Assembly: GCA_019186845.1 (NCBI GenBank)
Contig: JABARW010000047.1
Location: 41,883-75,138, forward strand
Reading direction: 5' to 3'
Source of the DNA: Planctomycetota bacterium
Lineage (GTDB): Bacteria > Planctomycetota > UBA8742 > UBA2392
DNA length: 33,256 nucleotides
Positions 16,767-22,995 of the stretch are shown here, in pieces. A program made the translations under genes and the position numbers. The notes beneath the pieces are model-generated. The model had not been told where the DNA came from. It saw only the letters and a list, made by a program, of their open reading frames with translations, and did not search any database. How positions within the stretch are numbered: the first letter of the stretch is position 1; every line of letters begins with the position of its first letter.

Positions 16767-18050
16767 ATGAACCTCAGCCACGAACAGCGAGAACTGCTCA
16801 GCGCCTACCTCGACGGCGAGGTCAGTGCCAACGAGCGCGCCTTGGCCCAGGCCCTGCTTGACCGCGCCGAAGCCCGCCGCTTCCTCGGCGAACTCAAGAC
16901 CCTGCGGGAGCGCCTGGCCCCCCACGGCCTGGCTCCGGCGCCCCGGAACCTGCGCGATGCCGTGCTGGCCGCGCTTGATGGCGACTTTGACAGCATTTCA
17001 CGCCCCACCAGTCTCAAGCCGGGTCGCGAGGCCGCAGTCCTGCCGTCGGCAAACTGGCGCACGCCCCTCATGGCCGTGGCAGCGGCACTGACCATTGCCG
17101 TGGGATTGTTCTTTGGCAGCGCCCTGCTGGATCGCCCGGCTGATGTCTCAACGGCGACCGTCTCCAGGGCGCCGGATGCGCAGCAGGCTGGTTCCCGCGC
17201 CATGCCCACATCGAGACCCTCCGAAGTTGTCGAACAAACCAAGCCCGCCAAGGGCGGCGACCATACCAACGATGACTGGTCGGACGATGCGGGACCGCCC
17301 CCTGCCGCCCACCAGCCGCCGAAGGCGCCCACGGGCGACGGCGAGCGCGGCCCCGCCAAGAATGGCGATAAGAAGCACGATCAAGATGAAGCCAGGCTGG
17401 CCCAACTGGCCCTGACTCGCACTGTGAGCTTTGATCGGTCAGCCGAAGTGAGCTTCTCCTTTGACCGCAAAAGCCGCATGTCCATGAATCAGCTCCACAC
17501 CGACTTGCTGGGCATCGCCTCGCTCTACGGCAACGCCCAGCTTCTCACGGCGTCACGGCCCCTGGCCGCGCCCGCCGCAGGCGTGGACCTGACCTATCAC
17601 ACGGGAATCGAAGTCGAGCTTGACGAGTCAAGAGTGCCGGAGCTCCTGGGCGCCCTGGACCGACTGGCAGCCGCCAACACGCTGGGCCGCGTGGTGACCC
17701 CGGGGTTCCTGCGCCCCTCGGTGCTGCGCTGCCTGCGCGAGGTCGATGAGCTGCTCTATGCCGTGGAATCCGTCGAGCGCGGCGAGGTGCCCAAGGCAGA
17801 ATCGGCCGACGAGAAGCCTGCCCCCAATGCCGCCGAGGCCAATCGGCGTGTCAACTCGGAGCGCAAGTTCAGGGCCACCGATCCCAGCCTGCAGCGGGCC
17901 ATGGGCTATCTGCCCGTGGAAGTCCAGCGTGAGAGCGCGCGGCGGCTTGAAGAGCAGAAGTTCGGCAAGGTCGAGTCTTCGGCCACACCCCGGACATCCG
18001 GCAACTCCGCACCTTCGGCGAGTGTCAAGCTGGTGATTCGCGTCCAGTAA
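16767..18050 (+). CDS. Anti-sigma-like single-TM membrane protein, paralog 1
   Basis: 427 aa. Residues 1-50 (EQRELLSAYLDGEVSANERA, then ALLDRAEARRFLGELKTL) have the helical anti-sigma-domain pattern without zinc ligands. A motif DGDFDSISRPTS at 71-82 and NWRTPLMA at 96-103 precede one TM helix (about 100-120). A low-complexity charged and Pro-rich linker (about 125-215) leads to a C-terminal domain (about 225-427) with LLGIASLYGNAQ, IEVELDESRVPELLGALDRL and MGYLPVEVQ. The same blocks recur in the next gene, and the first 120 residues align without a gap. No sigma gene is directly attached; the ECF-type promoter suggests control by the nearby sigma factor. The anti-sigma role is inference. Confidence 0.72.
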   Translation: MNLSHEQRELLSAYLDGEVSANERALAQALLDRAEARRFLGELKTLRERLAPHGLAPAPRNLRDAVLAALDGDFDSISRPTSLKPGREAAVLPSANWRTPLMAVAAALTIAVGLFFGSALLDRPADVSTATVSRAPDAQQAGSRAMPTSRPSEVVEQTKPAKGGDHTNDDWSDDAGPPPAAHQPPKAPTGDGERGPAKNGDKKHDQDEARLAQLALTRTVSFDRSAEVSFSFDRKSRMSMNQLHTDLLGIASLYGNAQLLTASRPLAAPAAGVDLTYHTGIEVELDESRVPELLGALDRLAAANTLGRVVTPGFLRPSVLRCLREVDELLYAVESVERGEVPKAESADEKPAPNAAEANRRVNSERKFRATDPSLQRAMGYLPVEVQRESARRLEEQKFGKVESSATPRTSGNSAPSASVKLVIRVQ

Positions 18051-18087
18051 TGGCCCGTCACAGGGGCCACGAATCTGCTGAAATCAT

Positions 18088-18113
18088 GGAACCCGGGCAA
18101 GCCACTCAGCGTC
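18088..18113 (+). promoter_or_regulatory. ECF-type promoter before the second tandem anti-sigma-like gene
   Basis: GGAACC (18088-18093), exactly 16 bases, then CGTC (18110-18113), 62 bases before the ATG at 18176. The -35 hexamer is identical to that of paralog 1 with the same spacer length, while the spacer sequence itself differs. Conservation of the two boxes alone argues for a functional promoter. Confidence 0.65.
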
Positions 18114-18175
18114 TCATAAGTGTGAGATGAAAGCGGTCAGAGCGGCTGCTAAGCTCACGGGGATACAGGCGCGAC

Positions 18176-19516
18176 ATGGCACTCTCCAACGAACAACGCG
18201 AACTGCTGAGCGCATACCTCGACGGTGAGGTCAATGCCAGTGAGCGCGCCGTCGCCCAAGCCCTGCTCGAGCGACCGGAAGCCGCACGCTACCTCGGTGA
18301 ACTCAAGCGCCTGCAGGAGGTCACCCGCGCCCACGGCGCCGCCAGGGCGCCCGCCGACTTTTCAAGTCTGGTGCGCCAGAGCCTCGACGGCGACTTTGAC
18401 AGCATTTCCCGCCCCACAAGCCACAAGCCCGCGGCCCCCCTGCACGTGATGCCTGCGGCCAACTGGCGCACGCCCCTGATGGCATTGGCCGCAGCGGTCA
18501 TCGTGGCTGTGGGCCTGTTTGCCTACGACCTGGTCTCCAACCCCAGCCGGCCCCTGGCACCGGAGGGTTTCGTCGCCCGCGAACCCGCCGTGACCTCCGA
18601 AGCAGCCGGCAAGCCGGCAGCCCTGGAGTCGCTGTCGCGTTCGGCCGAAAATCCGTCTGCGCCGCAGCCCGCTGCGCCTGCCGCAAAGAAGCCCACTTCG
18701 CCTGATGCTCCCAACGGGGATCCGGGTACCGAAGACGCCAAAGACATTCAGGACGCCAACGAGGAATTCGGAAAGGAAGTTGAAGGAGAGAGGTCCGACA
18801 AGAAAAAGAATGAATCGGCGCGTCGCGCCAGGGGTTCGGCTCCTGAAAGTGACAACTGGGACCGCACGAAAGAAGGCAAGGATTCCGGCACCGGGACGGG
18901 CGGAGGCGCTGGAGGCTCTTCAGCCGGCGGCAAAGGCGAGGCCAGGGAGAGCGGTAAATACGAGGATGCCGGCCCCCGCGATGAGTCCCCGGCCAAGAAC
19001 GGCAGCCCTGAGCGCGGCAGCACCCGCGCCTTGGGCGACAGCCAGGCAGAGGTAGTAGAAGTGGTGGTGGAGGACGTCTCCCGCGCCGGGCGCAACGCGG
19101 TTTTGACCGAACTGCTGGCCATCGGCAACCTGTACGGTGCTGCGGATTCGACGGAAGAAGGCAGCGTCGAGGTTGAACTGTCTGAAGACCAGCTTGAGTC
19201 TATGATGGCCGCGCTCCAGAGGCTTGCACGAGATCAGGAGTTGGGCTCGGTGTCCGTGGCGGAGAAGGACGGAGCCCAGGGCTCGCCAGGATCCAAGGCG
19301 GCGCGTGAAGCGCTCAAACGCCAGGAGCAGGGTGCAAGCCGCGCCCAGGACTACCTGCCCACAGAACTGAAGGGAGCCTTGGACGACGCGGAGCATCGCG
19401 ACAACCGCAATGGGGTCCCGGCCGAAGGCGCGGACGACACTGAGGAAGGCGAAAAGCAGGCCCCCAAGCCTTCGGCATCCCGTGCACGAGTGAAGGTCCG
19501 TATCACGGCGAGGTAG
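18176..19516 (+). CDS. Anti-sigma-like single-TM membrane protein, paralog 2
   Basis: 446 aa tandem paralog of the preceding gene. Residues 1-120 match it without gaps, including EQRELLSAYLDGEV, DGDFDSISRPTS (71-82), NWRTPLMA (96-103) and one TM helix (about 100-120). The linker (about 125-290) is longer, very rich in charged residues, Gly and Ser (GTGTGGGAGGSSAGGKG), and shares little with paralog 1. The C-terminal domain (about 295-446) carries the same blocks: LLAIGNLYGAAD, VEVELSEDQLESMMAALQRL and QDYLPTELK. The conserved ends and free middle suggest that both the cytoplasmic and the outer domain are under selection while the linker acts as a spacer. It has its own ECF-type promoter. Function unknown; an anti-sigma or envelope-sensing role is inferred. 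Confidence 0.72.
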   Translation: MALSNEQRELLSAYLDGEVNASERAVAQALLERPEAARYLGELKRLQEVTRAHGAARAPADFSSLVRQSLDGDFDSISRPTSHKPAAPLHVMPAANWRTPLMALAAAVIVAVGLFAYDLVSNPSRPLAPEGFVAREPAVTSEAAGKPAALESLSRSAENPSAPQPAAPAAKKPTSPDAPNGDPGTEDAKDIQDANEEFGKEVEGERSDKKKNESARRARGSAPESDNWDRTKEGKDSGTGTGGGAGGSSAGGKGEARESGKYEDAGPRDESPAKNGSPERGSTRALGDSQAEVVEVVVEDVSRAGRNAVLTELLAIGNLYGAADSTEEGSVEVELSEDQLESMMAALQRLARDQELGSVSVAEKDGAQGSPGSKAAREALKRQEQGASRAQDYLPTELKGALDDAEHRDNRNGVPAEGADDTEEGEKQAPKPSASRARVKVRITAR

Positions 19517-19586
19517 GATAGATTTTTTCAGAATTTTGCCTTGCGTGACAGACCGGTGACATTGATGGAGTATCTTCTGTTCACCA

Positions 19587-19776
19587 CAGTTGGAATTGAC
19601 AACTGAACGATTTTGGGTCTCCCAAGTGACCTGTTCCTTTAAGGGGGGGAACTAGTCAGGGGGACCTGTGGTGCGCAGGCGCGCGGGATCGGGACTTTGG
19701 GTTTAAGGGGGCCCAGAGTTATCTCTGCTCGCCTGCGTTTCTGAGCCGCCTCGGACTTCCGTCCGAGGCGGCTTTC
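19587..19776 (+). ncRNA. Candidate structured non-coding RNA with two identical hairpin loops
   Basis: The 319-base gap 19517-19835 contains no gene. It can fold into the following hairpins: H1 CAGTTG (19587-19592) / CAACTG (19600-19605). H2 TTGGG (19613-19617) / CCCAA (19621-19625). H3 GTTCC (19633-19637) / GGAAC (19648-19652) with loop TTTAAGGGGG. An 8-bp outer stem CGCAGGCG (19674-19681) / CGCCTGCG (19730-19737) encloses H4 ACTTTGGG (19694-19701) / CCCAGAGT (19712-19719), also with loop TTTAAGGGGG. It ends in a strong terminator. H3 and H4 have unrelated stems but the same 10-nt loop. No tmRNA, SRP, RNase P or clear 6S signature was seen. It could be a free small RNA or the 3' UTR of the upstream gene; no promoter was identified. 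Confidence 0.5.
19745..19776 (+). terminator. Strong rho-independent terminator
   Basis: A perfect 12-bp stem GCCGCCTCGGAC (19745-19756) / GTCCGAGGCGGC (19761-19772) has loop TTCC and is followed by TTTCATTT. The T-tract lies only on the plus-strand side. It ends transcription of the candidate RNA and/or the upstream paralog gene. Confidence 0.88.
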
Positions 19777-19778
19777 AT

Positions 19779-19828
19779 TTGTAACAGCCATCCAATTGTA
19801 CGATAGTCACTCTACCACGCCTTGGGAG
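19779..19828 (+). promoter_or_regulatory. Possible promoter and RBS of the protease gene
   Basis: TTGTAA (19779-19784) and GATAGT (19802-19807) are 17 bases apart and each match four of six positions of the sigma70 consensus. They come directly after the terminator, so the protease needs its own promoter here. GGGAG at 19824-19828 is a good RBS 7 bases before the ATG at 19836. The RBS is solid; the promoter is tentative. Confidence 0.35.
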
Positions 19829-19835
19829 ACCTGGC

Positions 19836-21326
19836 ATGTACACGCGTAGAGTCACTTTCCTTGCCGCCATCGTAGTGATGTTGCTCGCTTGCTGCCGAAG
19901 CGCCGATGCGCAAGAGGCCCCGCGCAATATCGACAAACTCGAACTCTACAAGCGGGTGCGCCAGTGCACCGTCAAGGTGAGCGCCAGGATTGGCGAGAAA
20001 GTCGGCAAGCAGGGCACTGGCGTTTGCTTCATGCGTGCCGGCGGGGGAACACACGGTGAATACGCCGTCGTGGTCACGAACTCGCACGTGGTCAGCGAGT
20101 ACAACGAGCGCACGAAACGCTACGAGCTTGCACCGACCATCAAGGTCAAGCCCTGGCAGAAAGGCAAGGAAACCTGGCTCGAGGCCCAGGTCATGTTCCA
20201 TCACCTCAGCGACAAGCTGTGGTTCGATTTGGCGTTCCTGATTGTCAAGGACCCCGATGGCCTGATCTCCAAGGCCGCGGTGGCGACTCAGCGCGATCAC
20301 AAGGTGGGATCAACTGTCTATGCCTGCGGCAATCCGCAGGATGAGGAGTTTCTTGTTGATGACGGCGAGATTGTTGACTTCAAGTGGCCCGTCAAGGATT
20401 CAGGCCAGTTGCTGGCGCATAACGCCCTCATTGAGCGCGGCAGCAGCGGCGGCGGGCTGTTCAATAGCCGCGGCGAACTGATTGGCATCAACACCTGGCT
20501 CTATGAACTGCGCACCGGCATTGCCCAGGATGCCCAATGGTTCTTTGAATGGTTTCGCTTCGGTTCCGCCAGCGTCGGCTCACGCGCGGGAGACTGGCAG
20601 AACATCCTTGTAAGCCACGAAGAGCATGGCTACGTGGACATGGAACTCCACAAGGGGCAGTCCCTCTACATGGCTGCCCTGGGCACATGGACATACAACA
20701 AGACCGACGGGGCTACCAACGCCGGCGGCGTAAGCGGCTACGAGAACAGGCGCGTGTCAAAGGAACACAACTATGCCTCCGCGCTGGTGCGGGTCGGCGA
20801 GAGCATGTTCGCAATCGGCAACGGGATGTGGGGCACCGATGGGGCTGTCGTCGCGCCGCCTGATTTTCGAGTTTCCGAACGCATCAGCACGACGGGCAAA
20901 GTCTCCTACCGGATGAACGACACCGACATCAGCGACAACGGCGGCTACCTTACGCTGATTTACTTCGTGATGGGCAATCCCGTCTGGTACATCGGCGTTG
21001 ATACAGCAGCACCATGGAAGGACGACCGCGAGCGCTGGAACCTCTACACGACAGATGAAAAAGGCAACCGCAAGGAGATCGGCGCTCGCGTCATCAAGGT
21101 GCACGACTTTTCCGACTGCGCCCATGCAGGCTTGAAAAAGGGCGACATCATCATCAGCGTAACGGGATATGCCGGCGCCGGCGAAAAAACCTATGTCACT
21201 GAATCCACGCTCAATTCTGTGATACAGGACCTGCGCGAGGGCAAGGCCAAGGGCTGGCGCATCATGCTGACCTACCGGCGGGAAGGCAAAGACCACGAGG
21301 TTCTGCTGGGCCTTGACGGCAAGTAA
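19836..21326 (+). CDS. Secreted trypsin-like serine protease with LecA-like and PDZ-like domains
   Basis: 496 aa. The signal peptide spans residues 1-25 (cleavage near ADA-QE). The chymotrypsin-fold protease domain (about 35-225) has a full triad: His84 in TNSHVV, Asp131 in LWFDLAFL and Ser204 in RGSSGGG. Residues about 245-390 resemble the PA-IL/LecA galactose-binding lectin fold: SVGSRAGDWQNILVSHEEHG, then a Trp/Gly-rich segment, and RMNDTDISDNGGYL with the N-D...D-N pattern (361-368) that binds calcium in LecA-type domains. The C-terminus (about 410-490) is PDZ-like (HAGLKKGDIIISVTGYAG). It is probably periplasmic or exported, possibly targeted to glycans by the middle domain. The family gives the protease activity; the lectin call rests on pattern only. 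Confidence 0.85.
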   Translation: MYTRRVTFLAAIVVMLLACCRSADAQEAPRNIDKLELYKRVRQCTVKVSARIGEKVGKQGTGVCFMRAGGGTHGEYAVVVTNSHVVSEYNERTKRYELAPTIKVKPWQKGKETWLEAQVMFHHLSDKLWFDLAFLIVKDPDGLISKAAVATQRDHKVGSTVYACGNPQDEEFLVDDGEIVDFKWPVKDSGQLLAHNALIERGSSGGGLFNSRGELIGINTWLYELRTGIAQDAQWFFEWFRFGSASVGSRAGDWQNILVSHEEHGYVDMELHKGQSLYMAALGTWTYNKTDGATNAGGVSGYENRRVSKEHNYASALVRVGESMFAIGNGMWGTDGAVVAPPDFRVSERISTTGKVSYRMNDTDISDNGGYLTLIYFVMGNPVWYIGVDTAAPWKDDRERWNLYTTDEKGNRKEIGARVIKVHDFSDCAHAGLKKGDIIISVTGYAGAGEKTYVTESTLNSVIQDLREGKAKGWRIMLTYRREGKDHEVLLGLDGK

Positions 21327-21405
21327 ACCCCGTTGCGCCGCCAGTCACCATTGCTATTCTTGGCCGCCCTTGGCCTGGCCCGGCCTGCATTGCACGAAGG
21401 AGATC

Positions 21406-22134
21406 ATGAGGTCCAAGCGTCGCCCACCCGGAACGGAGCAGCGTGGCTCCTCCGATGACCTGCGTGTCAACGAACGCATCCGCATTCCGCGCGTCCTGCT
21501 CATTGACCACCTCGGCGAGCAGCGTGGCATTGTTCCGACTGAAGAAGCGCTCAAGATTGCCCAGGACGCCGGTTTGGACCTGGTTGAGGTGTCGCCGCAG
21601 GCGCGCCCGCCAGTCTGCCGCGTGATGAATTACGGGCAATACAAGTATCAACAGAAGAAGAAGGCCAAGAGCCACAAGGCTCACCAGGCCAAGGTCAAGG
21701 AAGTGCGCCTGCATCCCGCCACGGGCGAACATGACATTGAGGTGCGCCTGCGCCAGGCCAAGGGCTTCCTGGAGCACGGCGACAAGGTGCTGGTGGCTGT
21801 CTGGTTCAAGGGCCGCGAGATGCAGCACCGCGAGCGTGGCGAGACGCTGTGCAACCGCTTCATCCAGGAGCTGGACCTGTACAGCAAGCTGGAAAAGCCC
21901 ATCTCGCTTGACGGCAAGCGCATGAGCATTCTGCTGGCGCCCCTGACCAAGGACGAAGCGCGGGCCAAGGCCAAGGCTCAGGAAAACAAACCTGCCGCGC
22001 CCGTGCCTGCAGGCCCCGCGCCCAAGCCCTCGACGCTGTCTGTGGCGCTGAAGCCAGCACCGGAACGCCCGCGCCCCGGACAGGCGCAAAGCGCGCCGGC
22101 GCCCGCACCGGCACCGGAGCCCGAGAAGAAGTAG
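21406..22134 (+). CDS. infC: Translation initiation factor IF-3
   Basis: 242 aa. The IF3 N-domain (about 18-88) contains LRVNERIRIPRVLLIDHLGE, EALKIAQDAGLDLVEVSPQA and PPVCRVMNYGQYKYQ; the C-domain (about 95-180) contains KEVRLHPATGEHDIEVRLRQ and MSILLAP. IF3 binds the 30S subunit, checks initiator tRNA and start codon, and prevents 70S association. About 60 extra residues, rich in Pro and Ala, follow residue 183, so it is longer than the usual ~180 aa. The ATG at 21406 lies only 3 bases after GAAGGAG, an unusually tight RBS spacing. There is no AUU/AUC start as in E. coli, although an in-frame ATC immediately precedes the ATG. It is first in the infC-rpmI-rplT operon. Confidence 0.96.
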   Translation: MRSKRRPPGTEQRGSSDDLRVNERIRIPRVLLIDHLGEQRGIVPTEEALKIAQDAGLDLVEVSPQARPPVCRVMNYGQYKYQQKKKAKSHKAHQAKVKEVRLHPATGEHDIEVRLRQAKGFLEHGDKVLVAVWFKGREMQHRERGETLCNRFIQELDLYSKLEKPISLDGKRMSILLAPLTKDEARAKAKAQENKPAAPVPAGPAPKPSTLSVALKPAPERPRPGQAQSAPAPAPAPEPEKK

Positions 22135-22142
22135 CGGCGAAG

Positions 22143-22181
22143 CCCTCGGCATCAAGTCGGAGAAGTTCTCCGCCCGAAGGG
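22143..22181 (+). promoter_or_regulatory. Structured RNA element in the rpmI leader (copy 1)
   Basis: Outer stem CCCTCGG (22143-22149) / CCG-A-AGGG (22174-22181, one bulged A). Asymmetric internal loop CATCAAGT (22150-22157) opposite a single C (22173). Inner stem CGGAGA (22158-22163) / TCTCCG (22167-22172) with triloop AGT. The same element recurs before rplT with an identical internal loop and inner stem but a different outer stem that still pairs. It sits 44 bases before the rpmI start. This is probably a binding site for a ribosomal protein; L20 autoregulation is the precedent, but the identity is inference. Confidence 0.65.
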
Positions 22182-22225
22182 TTTCCCCGAGTCAAGCCCC
22201 CAAAGGGCAAGAAGGAAGAGAAGTC

Positions 22226-22483
22226 ATGCCGAAGATGAAGACTCACAAGGGAGCCAGCAAGCGCTTCCGCATCACGAAGAAGGGAAAGCTCAAGCATTAC
22301 AACGCGGGACACTCGCACATGCAGTCGGGCAAGAGCCCCAAGCGTCGCCGCTCGCTGCGCAAGCCCAGCCTGCTCGCTCCCGAACATGCCGGCCGCGTAG
22401 CCAAGCTGCTGGGTGTGCGCATGGTTTCACCGCCCCCCACGCCGCCGCAGAACCCGCAGAAGAAGGCCGAAGAGAAGAAGTAG
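22226..22483 (+). CDS. rpmI: 50S ribosomal protein L35 (bL35)
   Basis: 85 aa. The canonical bL35 start PKMKTHKGASKRFRITKKGK is followed by RRRSLRKPSLLAPEHAGRVA. The usual length is about 65; here the C-terminus has an extra ~20 residues that are Pro-rich then Lys/Glu-rich (PPPTPPQNPQKKAEEKK). A purine-rich GAAGGAAGAG precedes the ATG. It lies second in the infC-rpmI-rplT operon, with the structured element in the 91-base gap upstream. Confidence 0.96.
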   Translation: MPKMKTHKGASKRFRITKKGKLKHYNAGHSHMQSGKSPKRRRSLRKPSLLAPEHAGRVAKLLGVRMVSPPPTPPQNPQKKAEEKK

Positions 22484-22496
22484 TTCTCGCGGCGCT

Positions 22497-22530
22497 ACCG
22501 GCATCAAGTCGGAGATTCTCTCCGCCCGGT
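22497..22530 (+). promoter_or_regulatory. Structured RNA element in the rplT leader (copy 2)
   Basis: Outer stem ACCGG (22497-22501) / CCGGT (22526-22530). Internal loop CATCAAGT (22502-22509) opposite a single C (22525). Inner stem CGGAGA (22510-22515) / TCTCCG (22519-22524) with triloop TTC. The 16 bases GGCATCAAGTCGGAGA and the 10 bases TCTCCGCCCG are identical to copy 1, and a GCGGCG lies upstream of both. The outer stem differs from copy 1 yet pairs, which supports the fold. It is 28 bases before the rplT ATG. Confidence 0.65.
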
Positions 22531-22558
22531 CTTGCGCCCCGAATGAAAGGACAAAGTC

Positions 22559-22909
22559 ATGTCACACGCATCAAACGGGCCCAAGACGCGCGCCCGTCGC
22601 AAGAAGTACCGGAAGCTCGTCAAAGGCTTCTGGGGCCGCATCAAGAACTACCGCCAGGCACGCGAACGCGTGTTCCGCTCCTGGAAGTATGCATGGTTCC
22701 ACCGCCGTCGTCGCAAGCGCGACTTCCGCAGCCTGTGGATCACCCGTATCAGCGCCGCAGTGCGCCAGAACGGTCTGACTTACAGCCAGTTCATCCACCT
22801 TCTCAACAAGGCGAAGATCGAGCTGAACCGCAAGAGTCTCGCCGAGCTGGCCGTGCGTGACGCCAAGGCCTTCTCCAAGGTCGTTGAGGCGGTCAAGGCC
22901 GCCAAGTAG
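22559..22909 (+). CDS. rplT: 50S ribosomal protein L20 (bL20)
   Basis: 116 aa, the usual bL20 length. The basic N-terminal helix [20 protein letters not shown] is followed by [20 protein letters not shown] (about 50-69) and [20 protein letters not shown] (about 72-91), both family hallmarks. L20 is an early assembly protein that binds 23S rRNA, and in E. coli and B. subtilis it represses its own operon by binding the mRNA. The RBS GAAAGGA lies about 9 bases before the ATG. It is last in the operon and followed by a terminator. The paired leader elements are natural candidates for its binding sites. Confidence 0.96.
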   Translation: MSHASNGPKTRARRKKYRKLVKGFWGRIKNYRQARERVFRSWKYAWFHRRRRKRDFRSLWITRISAAVRQNGLTYSQFIHLLNKAKIELNRKSLAELAVRDAKAFSKVVEAVKAAK

Positions 22910-22932
22910 GTTTGAGTTGACCGCAGCCATTG

Positions 22933-22960
22933 GGGGCGCGCCTTCGGGCGCGCCCCTTCC
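22933..22960 (+). terminator. Terminator of the infC-rpmI-rplT operon
   Basis: A perfect 10-bp stem GGGGCGCGCC (22933-22942) / GGCGCGCCCC (22947-22956) is closed by a UUCG tetraloop on a C-G pair, an exceptionally stable hairpin. Only a short TTCC follows, so termination depends on the stem more than on a U-tract. Confidence 0.75.
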
Positions 22961-22995
22961 GTTGCTACAATGGGGCGACTTGCCGGGAGCCCGCC

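Noticed and set aside
18052..18070. TGGCCC/GGGCCA hairpin after the first paralog as a terminator
   Set aside because: The stem is short and no T-tract follows, so termination is not supported.
19596..19624. TTGACA as a -35 box for the candidate RNA
   Set aside because: The hexamer 17 bases downstream (CTCCCA) is nothing like a -10, and the TTGACA is part of the CAGTTG/CAACTG hairpin.
19587..19776. tmRNA, SRP RNA or RNase P RNA
   Set aside because: None of their hallmark sequences (tmRNA tRNA-like ends, SRP GGAAGCAG region, RNase P GAGGAAAGTCC) is present. A 6S RNA could not be matched by eye.
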